A DNA stretch of 62,784 bases from an uncultured Atopobiaceae bacterium (GCA_944320975.1 CALUJM010000013.1:1-62784); one strand, 5' to 3'. Shown: positions 16,807-26,050, counted from the stretch's first letter. Notes: a model not told the origin generated them from the sequence alone. Program-made: numbers and translations.

Positions 16807-17333
16807 CTGAGCAGCTCCGCGCCGGCGCTGACCTCGGCGTCGCTGCCCGGGACGGGCGTCACGGCGGAGAAGGCGTCGGTGTTGGTGACGGTCACGAGCA
16901 CCGTGTCGTCGAGCCCGCGCTCGGCCATGAGCGCGCGGTCGAAGCTCATCACGGGTTCGCCGGCGCTCACGCGGTCGCCCTTGCGCACGAAGGTGCGGAA
17001 GCCCGCGCCGCGCAGCCGCACGGAGTCGAGTCCCACGTGCAGCAGCACCTCAGCGCCGTTCTCGGCCTTGATGAGCAGGGCGTGCTTGGTCTTGACGTCG
17101 GCGACGACCGTCCCCGAGACGGGAGAGAACGCCACGTCCTCCTGCGCCCTGATGCCCAGGCCCGACCCGAGCATGCCCTGGGCGAAGGCGGGGTCGGACA
17201 CCGCGTCGAGGGCGACCACGTGCCCGGTCACCGGGGCGAGCACGGCCTCGGGGTCGGACGCCGCGGGCACGGGCTCGGGCGCCTGCCTGCGCGCGAGCGG
17301 CAGCGAGCGGCTCAGCTTGTCGAACAGACCCAC
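16794..17333 (-). CDS. crr: PTS glucose-type IIA protein
   Basis: A 179-aa stand-alone EIIA(Glc). The phosphoacceptor is His99 in VLLHVGLDSV, with the assisting His84 in KTKHALLI; flanking family motifs are APVTGHVVALDAVSDPAF and VSGTVVADV. It accepts phosphate from HPr and passes it to an EIIB domain; none is encoded nearby, so it must serve a permease elsewhere or act as a regulator. GTG 17333 is chosen because GGAAAGG lies 7 bases upstream and the product then begins MGLFDKL; the longer frame is implausible. Confidence 0.92.
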   Translation of the reverse strand: MGLFDKLSRSLPLARRQAPEPVPAASDPEAVLAPVTGHVVALDAVSDPAFAQGMLGSGLGIRAQEDVAFSPVSGTVVADVKTKHALLIKAENGAEVLLHVGLDSVRLRGAGFRTFVRKGDRVSAGEPVMSFDRALMAERGLDDTVLVTVTNTDAFSAVTPVPGSDAEVSAGAELLRCER

Positions 17334-17460
17334 CAGCAAGACACCTTTCCAGCCGTGCCGTCGGGGGCGGCGTTGTGTGCGATTCGCAGGTTGTATTGTA
17401 GTCCAAGTGAGCACAGAGGGCACGGACGGCAACGTAAGGGGCCCACGCCAGTACGTCCGA

Positions 17461-17533
17461 TAGTACGCACAGTTCGAGAAATGCGAAAAATCGACCTGCG
17501 GATATATGAAAGTTAATCGAACTGTGCGTACTA
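17461..17533. repeat. Perfect 17-bp inverted repeat between crr and rnpB
   Basis: Arms TAGTACGCACAGTTCGA (17461-17477) and its exact complement (17517-17533) enclose a 39-nt AT-rich centre. The site is 128 bp upstream of crr and 93 bp upstream of the divergently read rnpB, so it could be an operator or a hairpin. The 292 bp from 17334 to 17625 holds no gene. Confidence 0.8.
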
Positions 17534-17609
17534 GCACCTGTGCCGGGGCGCCTGCGCCGTGCCGGCGCCGCACCCGGCCCGCACGCACGCCCCGACGCAG
17601 GGACATTCA

Positions 17610-17618
17610 TGGTAGAAT
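17610..17618 (+). promoter_or_regulatory. Extended -10 promoter of rnpB
   Basis: TGGTAGAAT ends 7 bp before the predicted 5' end of RNase P RNA. No clear -35. Confidence 0.65.
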
Positions 17619-17625
17619 CCTTGGC

Positions 17626-17980
17626 GCGAGGTGGGCCAGGCGACCGCGGGACGCGCAAGCGTCATGAGGAAAGTCCGGGCTCCACAGGGCAGGATGCCGG
17701 CTAACGGCCGGGCGGGGTAACCCGACGGAAAGCGCCGCAGAAAAGAAGACTCCCGCTGGCGGGCCTGGCCCGTTGAGGGAAAAGCTGAAACGGTGGTGTA
17801 AGAGACCACCAGCGTCGTGGCAACACGGCGGCTTGGCAAGCCCCATCCGGAGCAAACGCAAATAGGAGCGCCATGGTGTGGCCCGCACCGCGCTCGGGTT
17901 GCGCGCTAGAGGCGGCTGGTGACAGCCGCAGTAGATAAATGGCCGCCCACGACAGAACCCGGCTTATAGGCCCACCTCGC
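17626..17980 (+). ncRNA. rnpB: RNase P RNA, bacterial type A
   Basis: Catalytic RNA that removes tRNA 5' leaders. Conserved blocks are present: GAGGAAAGTCCGGGCTCC near the start, GGTAACCCGACGGAAAG, GAGCAAACGCAAATAGGA, and ACAGAACCCGGCTTATAGG near the end. The 5' GCGAGGTGGGCC and 3' GGCCCACCTCGC form helix P1 and define the ends (355 nt). It is convergent to divIVA. Confidence 0.97.
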
Positions 17981-18048
17981 ACCCATTTCGATCGACAACG
18001 CGCTGCCGAGAAGGACCTCGGGCCGCCGCTCTCCCCCGCCCGCGCGCC

Positions 18049-18112
18049 GAGCATGCCGGAGGGGACGCTTTCGCCCTTCTCGGCGGCAGAATCCGTCCCC
18101 CATGGCATGCTC
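18049..18112. repeat. 64-bp CATATGGGAC-type hairpin element, copy 3
   Basis: Same length, end sequences and loop (ACGCTTT, CCCTTCTCGGCGGCAGAA) as copy 1, but the NdeI-like centre is changed: GCATGCCGGAGGGGACG pairs imperfectly with CGTCCCCCATGGCATGC. It lies between the convergent rnpB and divIVA. Confidence 0.8.
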
Positions 18113-18133
18113 GCCGGCGTGCCGGCAAAGCAT

Positions 18134-18167
18134 CGCGGCCCCGCGCCGAGAGAGGCGCGGGGCCGCG
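18134..18167 (-). terminator. Strong hairpin ending the cell-division operon
   Basis: Perfect 14-bp arms CGCGGCCCCGCGCC / GGCGCGGGGCCGCG with a 6-nt loop, 28 bp past the divIVA stop. On the minus strand only a weak ATGCTTTGCC follows, so it is a terminator by position and stability rather than by T-run. Confidence 0.7.
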
Positions 18168-18195
18168 TGAAGGTCGTGCGCGGGACGGGTCGAAA

Positions 18196-18867
18196 CTAGT
18201 CGAGGTCCCCGAAGTCGGCGACGTTGACGGCCGGGGTCGAAGGCGGCGTCACGGGCGTGGGAGCGGCGATCGCGGAGCCGCTGTGCGTGGAGCCGGCGGA
18301 GCCGTTGGGCGTGCTCGAGAAGGAGACCTGCGCCGGGAAGACGGCCTCGGCGTCGTCCATGAAGTGCTGCAGGAGCTTCTTGTACTCGCTGCGGAACTCC
18401 TCGCGGGAGGTCTTGAGGCGGTCGATCTCGTCGAGTTCGTTCTGCTTCTCGGCGAGCGCCTGGCGGATGACCTCGCGGGCCTTGGCGTCGGCGTCGTTGC
18501 GGATCTTCTCAGCGCTGTCGCGGGCCTCGGCGAGGAGGTTGTCGGCGGACTGCTGCGCCACGATGAGGACCTGGGAGATCTGGCGCTCGGAGGCGGTGAT
18601 GGTGTCGACGGGGGACGGCGCGGGAGCGACGGGCGCGGCCACGGTGGCGGCGTTGCGCTGCTCCTCGAGGGTGGCGATCTGAGCCTGCGCCGCGGTGAGC
18701 TGCTGCTCGGAGGAGGTCAGGCGGCCCTTGAGGTCGGCGATCTTCTGGAGCATCGCGTCAACCTCCTGGGAGAGCTGCTCGAGGAAGGCGTCGACCTCCT
18801 CGGTGTCATAGCCGTGCTTGGAGGGAGAGAAGGTCTGCTGCTCGATGTCTGCTGGTGTGATTGCCAT
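18196..18867 (-). CDS. divIVA: DivIVA-domain cell division protein
   Basis: 223 aa. The N-terminal lipid-binding head MAITPADIEQQTFSPSKHGYDTEEVDAFL is typical of DivIVA, followed by coiled coil (~30-75 and ~95-165) broken by an Ala/Pro linker, and a low-complexity C terminus. In actinobacteria such proteins mark curved membrane and organise pole growth or septa. It is the last gene of the division cluster, followed by a hairpin. Confidence 0.93.
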   Translation of the reverse strand: MAITPADIEQQTFSPSKHGYDTEEVDAFLEQLSQEVDAMLQKIADLKGRLTSSEQQLTAAQAQIATLEEQRNAATVAAPVAPAPSPVDTITASERQISQVLIVAQQSADNLLAEARDSAEKIRNDADAKAREVIRQALAEKQNELDEIDRLKTSREEFRSEYKKLLQHFMDDAEAVFPAQVSFSSTPNGSAGSTHSGSAIAAPTPVTPPSTPAVNVADFGDLD

Positions 18868-18925
18868 TCTTGTTCCCTTTCGCTTCGCGGACGCGGGCGC
18901 GCCCGCTTAACCTTACCACTACAGT

Positions 18926-19192
18926 CTACAAAAGCAGGTTGTAGAGCAGGCGCTCAATAACGCTGAGCACCAATATCGCCACAACCGGCGAGAAGTCCAC
19001 CCCCATGACCGGGGGGATGAACCGCCTGAAGAGCCCGATGAAGGGCTCGACCAGCGTGGAGATGGCGGCGCAGAGGTCGTCGAAGAAGCCCGAGCCGGTG
19101 CGCGGCACCCAGGACAGTATGCACCAGATGACGATGAGCCACCCGTAGATGTCAAAGAGCCGCTGGATGATTAAAACGATGGTGTAGGGCAT
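18926..19192 (-). CDS. yggT: YggT family membrane protein
   Basis: 88 aa with two hydrophobic segments (TIVLIIQRLFDIYGWLIVIW, VVAILVLSVIERLLYNLLL) and the family motif LSWVPRTGSGFFDDL with FIGLFRRFIPPVMGVDFSP between them. The family sits between sepF and divIVA in many Gram-positive bacteria, as here, and is thought to act in division or osmotic tolerance. ATG 19192 has AAAGG upstream; the longer frame is not supported. Confidence 0.9.
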   Translation of the reverse strand: MPYTIVLIIQRLFDIYGWLIVIWCILSWVPRTGSGFFDDLCAAISTLVEPFIGLFRRFIPPVMGVDFSPVVAILVLSVIERLLYNLLL

Positions 19193-19247
19193 GATGCCGT
19201 GCCTTTCGCGGGTCTTGTGTGCCGTGACTCTCTCATGGTACCCGCGA

Positions 19248-20060
19248 TCAGCCCTCGGCAAGCTCTCGCGTGCGGGCGAGCGCGGCGTCGACCGCCTCCT
19301 CCGACCCGGCGGCGAGCAGGGGCTCGAGCTCGCGCAGGGCGGCGACGGTGGTGCCGCCCGGGGAGGTGACGCGCTCCATGTAGGCGCGCGGGTGGACGCC
19401 CTCGGCCAGGAGCTGCTCGGCGCAGCCGCGCATCGTGGTCTCCAGCAGCTCGCGGCACGCCTGGGCGGGAAGCCCCGCGCGCACGCCGGCGCGCGTGAGC
19501 GTGTCCACGAACAGCGAGAAGAACGCGGGCGCGGTGCCCACCACGGCCCCGGAGGCGTCGAGCTGGTCCTCGCGCATCACGACCGCGGCTCCGAGGGCCG
19601 AGAAGATCGAGCGGGCGAGCTCGACGTCGGCCCCGGTGGCCTGCGAGCCGGCCGCGATCGCGGTGGCGCCGGAGCGCACCTGGACCGGCAGGTTGGGCAT
19701 CGCGCGGACCACGCGGGCGCCCGGCAGCGCCGCCTCGATCGTCGCGATGGGCACGCCCGCGGCGATCGAGATGACGAGGCGCCCGGCGAGCGAGCCCGCG
19801 CAGGAGGCCATGACGCCGGGCAGGACCTGCGGCTTCACGGCGAGGACCACCACGTCGGGGGCCTCGGCCGCGAGCGCGCGCTCGTCGGGGAAGACGCGCG
19901 CGCCCAGCGCGGCGAGCTCGTCGCGGCGGGCCGCCTCGTGGTCGGCCGCGAGGAGCCGCTCGGGGGCGAGCATGCCGGAGGCGATCAGGCCGCGGGCGAT
20001 CGAGCCGCCCATCGACCCCGCGCCGACGACGCCGACGCTGACCGCGATCGGTCCCTCCAT
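19248..20060 (-). CDS. proC: Pyrroline-5-carboxylate reductase
   Basis: Last step of proline synthesis: NAD(P)H-dependent reduction of P5C. N-terminal Rossmann motif VGVVGAGSMGGSIARGL, then VLAVKPQVL and VISIAAGVP, the RAMPNLPVQV motif and the C-terminal dimer helices (SGVAP-like segment ERVTSPGGTTVAALREL). 270 aa is normal length. Its place between sepF and yggT is often seen in Gram-positive division clusters. Confidence 0.94.
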   Translation of the reverse strand: MEGPIAVSVGVVGAGSMGGSIARGLIASGMLAPERLLAADHEAARRDELAALGARVFPDERALAAEAPDVVVLAVKPQVLPGVMASCAGSLAGRLVISIAAGVPIATIEAALPGARVVRAMPNLPVQVRSGATAIAAGSQATGADVELARSIFSALGAAVVMREDQLDASGAVVGTAPAFFSLFVDTLTRAGVRAGLPAQACRELLETTMRGCAEQLLAEGVHPRAYMERVTSPGGTTVAALRELEPLLAAGSEEAVDAALARTRELAEG

Positions 20061-20069
20061 GGCGCGCGC

Positions 20070-20726
20070 CTAGCGGACGAGGTCGCCGTCGGCGACGAGC
20101 TTGTCGACGTCGGAGCGGCTGAGCTCGATACCGGCGGGCAGGACGGCGAAGACGCGGTCCCCGAGCTCGGTGACCTCGCCGCCGATGCCGAAGGACAGGC
20201 CGAAGGAGAAGTCGAGGATGCGCTTGGCGGTCTCGATGTTGGTGTTGCGGAACACGAGCACGACGGGCTGGCCGGTGCGCACGCGGCGCACGACGGTCTG
20301 GACGTCGTCGTAGGAGACGGGCTTGAGCACGTAGGGCGGCAGCTGGCCGGAGCTGTTGGCGCGCGAGATCGTGCGCGGGCCCATGTCGCCGGGCGTGGGT
20401 ACGGGGCGCATCACGTTGGTGGTGTCATGGCTCGCGGGGCTCGACGCGGCGGGCGCGTAGCTCTGCCTCGGGGAGGGCGCGGGGGCGGCGGGCTTGGCGC
20501 TCACCGGACGGCCCGAGCGCGTGTAGACCGAGACGCTCTCGGCCTCGGGGCGCGGGGTGTTGCCGAGCAGGCGCGGGCTCGAGCCGGGGTCGCGGCGACG
20601 GCTATCGCTGGCGTAGCCGTGCTCGTCCTCGTAGCCCTCCTCCTCGTCGTAGTAGTCGTCCTCGTAGTAGTCGTCGCCGGCGGCGCCGCCGCGCAGGCGG
20701 TCCTTGATCGAGTCGAGAAAGCCCAT
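20070..20726 (-). CDS. sepF: Cell division protein SepF
   Basis: 218 aa. The N-terminal amphipathic membrane anchor MGFLDSIKDRL is followed by a long acidic, Tyr-rich linker (DDYYEDDYYDEEEGYEDEH) and a C-terminal SepF domain (VLKPVSYDDVQTVVRRVRTGQPVVLVF to the end). SepF ties FtsZ to the membrane and replaces FtsA, which is absent here. Start ATG 20726 follows AAGGAGCAGGGC; the longer frame at 20750 would spoil the anchor. Confidence 0.94.
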   Translation of the reverse strand: MGFLDSIKDRLRGGAAGDDYYEDDYYDEEEGYEDEHGYASDSRRRDPGSSPRLLGNTPRPEAESVSVYTRSGRPVSAKPAAPAPSPRQSYAPAASSPASHDTTNVMRPVPTPGDMGPRTISRANSSGQLPPYVLKPVSYDDVQTVVRRVRTGQPVVLVFRNTNIETAKRILDFSFGLSFGIGGEVTELGDRVFAVLPAGIELSRSDVDKLVADGDLVR

Positions 20727-20783
20727 GCCCTGCTCCTTCTTGTCCGTCACGCCGCGTCGCGGCGCTTCTCCTTCAGTTCACCA

Positions 20784-21509
20784 TCACATCAGGGCGTAGC
20801 CCTGGTCGAACACGCATCTTCCCAGCCGCACGAGGGTGGAGCCCTCCTCCACCGCGACCTCGAAGTCGTCGCTCATGCCGCACGACAGGGTCTCGAGGGG
20901 AAGCCCGGTGCGCGCGCGCAGCTCGCAGGCGAGCTCGCGCAGGCCCGAGAAGGTCCTGCGGGCCGCGTCCGCATCGCCCGCCGGCGCCATCGTCATGAGG
21001 CCGACCACGCGGATGCCGGGCAGCGCCGCCATGGCCTCCGCGCCGGAGCGCGCCTCGTCGGGCGAGAGGCCGGACTTGGACGCCTCCCCGGAGACGTTGA
21101 CCTCGAGAAGGACGTCGGCCACGATGCCGCGCGCCTCGCAGCGGGTGGAGACCGCCTCGGCGAGGTGCGCCGACGAGATGGAGTGGATGAGGCTCACGCG
21201 GCCGATGACCTGGTTGATCTTGTTCTTCTGAAGGTTGCCGATCATGTCGAAGCGCACGCCCGCCATCTCGGGCTCGTCCGCCAGCGCGGCGAGCTTGCGC
21301 CCCAGCTCCTGCGGGCGGTTCTCGCCGAAGGCGTCCCATCCGGCGCGGCGCGCGAGCAGGACCTCCTCGGGTCCCACGGTCTTGGAGACCGCGAGCGCCC
21401 CCACCTCGCCCGGCTCGCGCCCCGAGCGGCGCGCGGCCTCGGCCACCCGCTCCAAGATCTCTTCGCGGCGGGAGCGCAGGAAGCCCTCGTAGTCACGCTC
21501 GTCGCTCAT
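20784..21509 (-). CDS. yggS: YggS family PLP homeostasis protein
   Basis: 241 aa, single-domain PLP-binding TIM barrel. The PLP lysine is in GALAVSKTVGPEEVL; other family motifs are FGENRPQEL, FDMIGNLQKNKINQV, ADVLLEVNVSGEASKSGL, VVGLMTMAP and LSCGMSDDFEVAVEEGSTLVRLGRCVF. It balances cellular PLP. Start ATG 21509 gives the usual N terminus. Confidence 0.94.
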   Translation of the reverse strand: MSDERDYEGFLRSRREEILERVAEAARRSGREPGEVGALAVSKTVGPEEVLLARRAGWDAFGENRPQELGRKLAALADEPEMAGVRFDMIGNLQKNKINQVIGRVSLIHSISSAHLAEAVSTRCEARGIVADVLLEVNVSGEASKSGLSPDEARSGAEAMAALPGIRVVGLMTMAPAGDADAARRTFSGLRELACELRARTGLPLETLSCGMSDDFEVAVEEGSTLVRLGRCVFDQGYALM

Positions 21510-21532
21510 CGAGTCCTCGCCTCCCGTCTCTC

Positions 21533-22360
21533 TCAGCTCTCGATCCGTTCCCACGCGGGCGCCGGTGCGCCCATCACGGCCAGCGCGCCGTGCCTCCCGC
21601 ACGTGCCCTCCTCGGCGCGGTACGAGAAGAACCTCGGCGTCGTCGAGGCGGTCGAGTCCCCGCACCAGGCGACGGCCCCCTCCCCCACGCCCGCCTCGGC
21701 GAGCGTGGCCGCGAGCGCGGCGGACAGGTCGAGGTTGCGCTCGCCGACGATCACGTCCGGGCCGAACTCCGCCGCGAAGCGCGCGGCGAGCTCCTCGGAG
21801 ACCTCGTAGTCGCGGGCGAGCACGTGCGGGCCCACGTACGCCCGGATCTCCCCCACGTCCGCGCCCGCCTGCTCGGCCAGGGCGCGCGCCGCCTTGGCGA
21901 CGATGCGCGCCATGGTGCCGCGCCAGCCGGAGTGGACGACGGCGAAGCCCCCGGGGCAGATGAGCACCACGGGGACGCAGTCGGCGAAGCACAGCAGGAC
22001 GGGGACGCACTCCGCCGTGCAGACCACGGCGTCGGCGCCCTCCCGAGCCTCCCGCGCGGCGGCGCGCACGGCCTCGTCGTCACCCGACGCCACGCGCACG
22101 ACCTTGTCGCCGTGCACCTGGCGCGGGGTCACAAGGCGACCCGCGAGGCCGTCGGCGCCGATCGCCCCGAGGGCGCGCCGACGGTTCTCGGCGACGCGGC
22201 CGGGGTCGTCCCCGCAGGCGTCGCCGAGGTTGAGCGAGGCGTACGGGGCCTCGGAGACCCCGCCCGTCCGCTCGGTGAAGGCAAAGGTGACCCCGCCCGC
22301 GACGCGCGCGTCGGAGAGCAGGGTCACCTCGCCGGACTGGTATCTCTCCAGTGAGGGCAT
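21533..22360 (-). CDS. pgeF: YfiH/PgeF family copper-type oxidase, peptidoglycan editing factor
   Basis: 275 aa. Metal-binding residues of the family are visible: PRQVHGDKVV, ADAVVCTAECVPVLLCFADCVPV and VHSGWRGTMARIVAKA. Members have polyphenol oxidase and purine nucleoside hydrolysing activity and prevent misincorporation of L-Ser in place of L-Ala in the stem peptide. The gene lies directly downstream of ftsZ, a conserved position. ATG 22360 is 2 bp before the ftsZ stop. Confidence 0.92.
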   Translation of the reverse strand: MPSLERYQSGEVTLLSDARVAGGVTFAFTERTGGVSEAPYASLNLGDACGDDPGRVAENRRRALGAIGADGLAGRLVTPRQVHGDKVVRVASGDDEAVRAAAREAREGADAVVCTAECVPVLLCFADCVPVVLICPGGFAVVHSGWRGTMARIVAKAARALAEQAGADVGEIRAYVGPHVLARDYEVSEELAARFAAEFGPDVIVGERNLDLSAALAATLAEAGVGEGAVAWCGDSTASTTPRFFSYRAEEGTCGRHGALAVMGAPAPAWERIES

Positions 22361-22362
22361 CG

Positions 22363-23484
22363 CTAGAGGCGGCTGCGCTTCAGGAACTCGGGGATGTCGA
22401 ACTCCTTGTCGTTGGCGGAGCCGGAGCGCGCAGAGCTCGCGGCGGACGCGGAGGTCGCGCGGGACGCCGGGGCGGACGGGCGGGAGACCGGCATGCTCAT
22501 CGAGGGGAGCGTCTGCTGGACGTTGGAGTCCTTGAAGCCGGTGGCGATGACCGTCACGCGGACCTGGTCGCCGAGGGACTCGTCGACCACGGTGCCGAAG
22601 ATGATGGTGGCCTCGGGGTCGACGTTCTTGGCGACGAGGTCGGCCGCGTCGTTGATCTCCTGGATGCCGAGGTCCTTGTTGCCGGCGATGGAGAGCAGGA
22701 CGCGCGTGGCGCCTTCGATGGAGCCCTCGAGCAGGCGGCTGGAGATGGCCTCCTCGGCGGCGTCGGTGGCGCGGTTGTCGCCGGAGGCGGTGCCGATGCC
22801 CATCATGGCGGTGCCGGAGTTCTTCATGATGGTGCAGACGTCGGCGAAGTCGAGGTTGATCAGGCCCGGGACCGTGATGAGGTCCGTGATGCCCTGGGTG
22901 CCCTGGCACAGCACGTCGTCGGCCATGCGGAAGGCCTCGAGCATGGTGGTCTTCTTCTCGGAGAGGTCGAGCAGGCGGTCGTTGGGGATCACGATGAGGG
23001 TGTCGACGCTCTCGGAGAGGTTCTTGATGCCCTCCATGGCGGAGCTGTAGCGCTTGCGGCCCTCGAAGGAGAAGGGCTTGGTGACGACGCCCACCGTGAG
23101 GGCGCCCACGTCGTTCTTGGCGATGTCGGCCACGACGGGAGCGGCGCCGGTGCCGGTGCCGCCGCCCTCGCCGGCGGTGATGAAGACCATGTCGGCCCCG
23201 GCCAGGGCCTGCTTCAGCTCGTCGTGCGAGTCCTCGGCGGCCTCGCGGCCGACCTCGGGGTTGGCGCCGGCGCCGAGGCCCTTGGTGATGTCGGTGCCGA
23301 TGTGGACCTTGATGTCGGCGTCGGAGATGGCGAGGGCCTGCGCGTCGGTGTTGACGGCCACGAACTCGACACCGCGGATCCCCTCCTCGATCATGCGGTT
23401 CACGGCGTTCGTGCCGCCGCCGCCCACGCCCACGACCTTGATCACGGCGAGGTAGTTGTTGAGGGTGTCGGTGTCCTTGATCAT
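22363..23484 (-). CDS. ftsZ: Cell division GTPase FtsZ
   Basis: 373 aa tubulin homologue forming the Z ring. The GTP signature GGGTGTG is at ~107-113; NxxNAVNRM lies near 25-31, and the T7 loop NLDFADV is present. The C-terminal conserved peptide [11 protein letters not shown] binds SepF. Two ATG codons adjoin after GAGGAGGAC; the second (23484) has better spacing, the first is 23487. The 226 bp upstream holds no gene and contains TTGACG-type words that may give ftsZ its own promoter. Confidence 0.97.
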   Translation of the reverse strand: MIKDTDTLNNYLAVIKVVGVGGGGTNAVNRMIEEGIRGVEFVAVNTDAQALAISDADIKVHIGTDITKGLGAGANPEVGREAAEDSHDELKQALAGADMVFITAGEGGGTGTGAAPVVADIAKNDVGALTVGVVTKPFSFEGRKRYSSAMEGIKNLSESVDTLIVIPNDRLLDLSEKKTTMLEAFRMADDVLCQGTQGITDLITVPGLINLDFADVCTIMKNSGTAMMGIGTASGDNRATDAAEEAISSRLLEGSIEGATRVLLSIAGNKDLGIQEINDAADLVAKNVDPEATIIFGTVVDESLGDQVRVTVIATGFKDSNVQQTLPSMSMPVSRPSAPASRATSASAASSARSGSANDKEFDIPEFLKRSRL

Positions 23485-23713
23485 CATGTCCTCCTCGAAG
23501 GGGCCTTCGCTGCAGGGTGCCTGCGCCTTGTACGGATGCCTCACCGCTACGCCGGCAAAACCCTCAAGCTCAGGTTCACGTCAACGCTTTGGATAAAGCG
23601 ACGTATATTGGCACACTTGAGGGTCTCTCGTCAAACAGTTTGATGGAACTGTGAAGTTTGCAGCTCAGAGGCCCTGCCGCTCATCTGCGAAGCCTCAGGC
23701 GAGCGGCGCGGGG

Positions 23714-25123
23714 TCACTCCTGGGAGCCGTCCTGTCCGTCCGTCCCCTCGCCCTGCTGGTCGAGGGTTTCGCCGTCCTGCTCGCCCTCGCCGCCCTCGTC
23801 GGTCTGCGGCTGCTCGATGAGCGGCGCGCCGTCCGTGCCGTCGGCCAGAAGCCCGCCCTGCGTCCCGTCGGAGTAGGCGACGCCCTCGCCGCCCTGGACG
23901 CTGTCGGAGTTGACGACGCGGTACGAGACGCCCTTGTCGGAGGGGATGCGGACGTTGATGAACAGCAGCGTGCCCGGGTTCTTCTCGACGATGCGCTCGA
24001 TGAAGCCCTGCTTGGCGGCGATGTCAGCGGGGCTGCCGAGAAGCACCTCGACCCCGCTCCCGAGCGTGCAGGAGACGCTGTCCTCGGAGGGCGCCGAGAA
24101 GCTCACCACCTGGGCGTTGAAGTCGTCCGAGAACCCGTCGCGGAAGGCCTGGACGGCAAGGAGCGGCTCGTCGGTGGCGACCGACCCCGCGACGGGAGAG
24201 ACCGTCGCCGGCACGTCGGTCACCAGCAGGCAGCCCTCGGCGAGCGCGCGCTCGAGCGCGGCGTCCTCGACGGACTGGCCCTCGCCCGCGTCGATGCTGG
24301 TGGGCTGGATCCAGGTCCCGGCGTTGCCGAGGTACCACCCGATCGAGCCGGAGCTCATGACCACGAGCGCGTCGACCTGCTGCTCGGTTATCGCGATGCG
24401 CAGGGTGTGCGGGAAGGCGCGCTCGAAGCTCACCGAGGCGATCCAGGGGTCCTTCTTGAGGGCCGCCTCGACCGAAGCGGTGTCCAGGTTGAGCAGGGTC
24501 GACCCCTCGGGAACCTTGAGGAGGTTCTTGATGTCCCCCTCGGTCACGTGCTCGGTGGGGGCGACCTCGACCGAGTCGATCGAGAAGAACGAGGAGTCGC
24601 GCATGGCGAACAGGGCGATAGCCGCGACGAGCAGGAGCCCGACCAGGCCCGCGGCGATGCCGGCGACGAGCTTGAGGGTCTGGCCGCGCTGGTGGCGCTC
24701 GCGGCGCTCGCGCGGCGTGGTCGCCGCGGCGGCCCTGCCCATCAGGCCGCGGGCGGCGGTGACGGCGCGGGAGGAGCCCGCGGGGCGCGGGGTCGACGGG
24801 ACGGAGCGCGGGGACTTGGCGGCGGCCTTGACCTTGGTCACGACCTTGCCCGGCGAGAGCTGCGCGCCGGCGACGGCCTTCCTGGACGTCGCCTTGGGAG
24901 CCTTGGGCTTGGCGGGCTTGGGAGCCCTCTGCTTGGCGGGCTTGGCGGGTTTTGCCGGCTTGGGGGCCTTGATCTTGGCCGGCTTGGACTTGGGCTTGGG
25001 CGCGGAGGCCTTGAGGCTCACGCGCGGGACGGAGGAGCCCCCCGCCCCGGCGCCCTTGCCGCCGACGGGCGAGACGGGCGTCTTCTGCCGCTTGGTCGGG
25101 CGTCTGCTGTCGTCTCTGGCCAT
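23714..25123 (-). CDS. ftsQ: Cell division protein FtsQ with long basic cytoplasmic tail
   Basis: 469 aa. About 160 N-terminal residues are Lys/Pro/Ala repeats (KAPKPAKPAKPAKQRAP), followed by one membrane helix (KLVAGIAAGLVGLLLVAAIALFA), then a POTRA domain (FFSIDSVEVAPTEHVTEGDIKNLL, INVRIP-type end of the FtsQ domain) and an acidic Gln/Glu tail. FtsQ links the early and late divisome. The cytoplasmic extension is much longer than in model FtsQ proteins and could bind DNA or RNA by charge. Confidence 0.92.
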   Translation of the reverse strand: MARDDSRRPTKRQKTPVSPVGGKGAGAGGSSVPRVSLKASAPKPKSKPAKIKAPKPAKPAKPAKQRAPKPAKPKAPKATSRKAVAGAQLSPGKVVTKVKAAAKSPRSVPSTPRPAGSSRAVTAARGLMGRAAAATTPRERRERHQRGQTLKLVAGIAAGLVGLLLVAAIALFAMRDSSFFSIDSVEVAPTEHVTEGDIKNLLKVPEGSTLLNLDTASVEAALKKDPWIASVSFERAFPHTLRIAITEQQVDALVVMSSGSIGWYLGNAGTWIQPTSIDAGEGQSVEDAALERALAEGCLLVTDVPATVSPVAGSVATDEPLLAVQAFRDGFSDDFNAQVVSFSAPSEDSVSCTLGSGVEVLLGSPADIAAKQGFIERIVEKNPGTLLFINVRIPSDKGVSYRVVNSDSVQGGEGVAYSDGTQGGLLADGTDGAPLIEQPQTDEGGEGEQDGETLDQQGEGTDGQDGSQE

Positions 25124-25131
25124 GAGGACCC

Positions 25132-26046
25132 CTATGCGCCGAACCCGAGCAGCTTGACCTCGCAGAGGAGGTCGACCCCGTGCTCGCGGAGCACGGCCTC
25201 GTGGGCGCGCGAGATGAGCGTGATGACGTCGGCGGCCGTGGCGCCGCCGCGGTTGACGATGAAGTTGGCGTGCTCGGGCGAGATCTGCGCCCCGCCGCAG
25301 GACTCGCCCTTGAGGCCGCAGGACTCGATCAGGGCGCCGACGGACTGGCCGACCGGGTTCCTGAAGACCGAGCCGCAGCTCGGGGCGCCGAGCGGCTGGG
25401 CGGCGCGGCGGCGGGCCAGGCGCTCCTCCATGTCGGCGGCGATGGCGTCGGGCGCCGCGGGCGTGAGCTCGAGGGTGGCCTCGAGGATGATCTCGTCGGT
25501 GGGGAGCGACGTCGAGCGGTAGCCCCACTCGACCTCTCCCCCGCCGTAGCGGCGCATGCCCTCGCCCGGGCGCAGCACCACGAGGTCGCGCACGCGCTTG
25601 CCGATCCACTCTCGGCGCGTGCCGGCGTCCATGGAGAGCGCGCCGCCCAGCGTGCCGGGGATGCCCACGCAGGGCTCCAGGCCCGAGAGGCCCTTCTTGA
25701 GCGCGTCGTTGACCAGGCGCGACAGCGTCGCGCCGGCGCCCGCCGTGAGCGAGCCGTCCTCCGCGAAGGAGTGGCGCGCGAACTGGCCGTCGAGCACGAT
25801 GGCGCAGCCGTCGTAGCCCTTGTCGGAGACGAGCAGGTTGGACCCCTTGCCCAGGATGACCCAGTCCACGCCCTCGCGGGAGAGGACCTCGAGCGTGCGC
25901 GCGAGGGCCTCGTAGCTGTGGGCGGCCACGAACAGCGCGGCCGGCCCGCCGATGCGATAGGTGGTCCTTCTCGACAGGCGCTCGTCCCTCAGGACGTCGG
26001 CGTCGACGGTGCCCGAGAGGGCCATGTAGGCGTTCTCGACGCTCAA
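25132..26046 (-). CDS. murB: UDP-N-acetylenolpyruvoylglucosamine reductase
   Basis: Reduces UDP-GlcNAc-enolpyruvate to UDP-MurNAc with FAD and NADPH. FAD motif TYRIGGPAALFV, then LGKGSNLLVSD, GCVGIPGT-type segment EPCVGIPGTLGGALSMDAG, and C-terminal GAPSCGSVFRNPVGQSVGALIESCGLKG with the catalytic Ser and Glu. 304 aa is type I length. It starts 4 bp after murC. Confidence 0.96.
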   Translation of the reverse strand: MSVENAYMALSGTVDADVLRDERLSRRTTYRIGGPAALFVAAHSYEALARTLEVLSREGVDWVILGKGSNLLVSDKGYDGCAIVLDGQFARHSFAEDGSLTAGAGATLSRLVNDALKKGLSGLEPCVGIPGTLGGALSMDAGTRREWIGKRVRDLVVLRPGEGMRRYGGGEVEWGYRSTSLPTDEIILEATLELTPAAPDAIAADMEERLARRRAAQPLGAPSCGSVFRNPVGQSVGALIESCGLKGESCGGAQISPEHANFIVNRGGATAADVITLISRAHEAVLREHGVDLLCEVKLLGFGA

Positions 26047-26050
26047 GGCG

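Noticed and set aside
19191..21809. Very long plus-strand ORFs opposite the division genes
   Set aside because: They are antisense shadows caused by the high-GC codon pattern; the minus strand encodes clear ProC, SepF and YggS.
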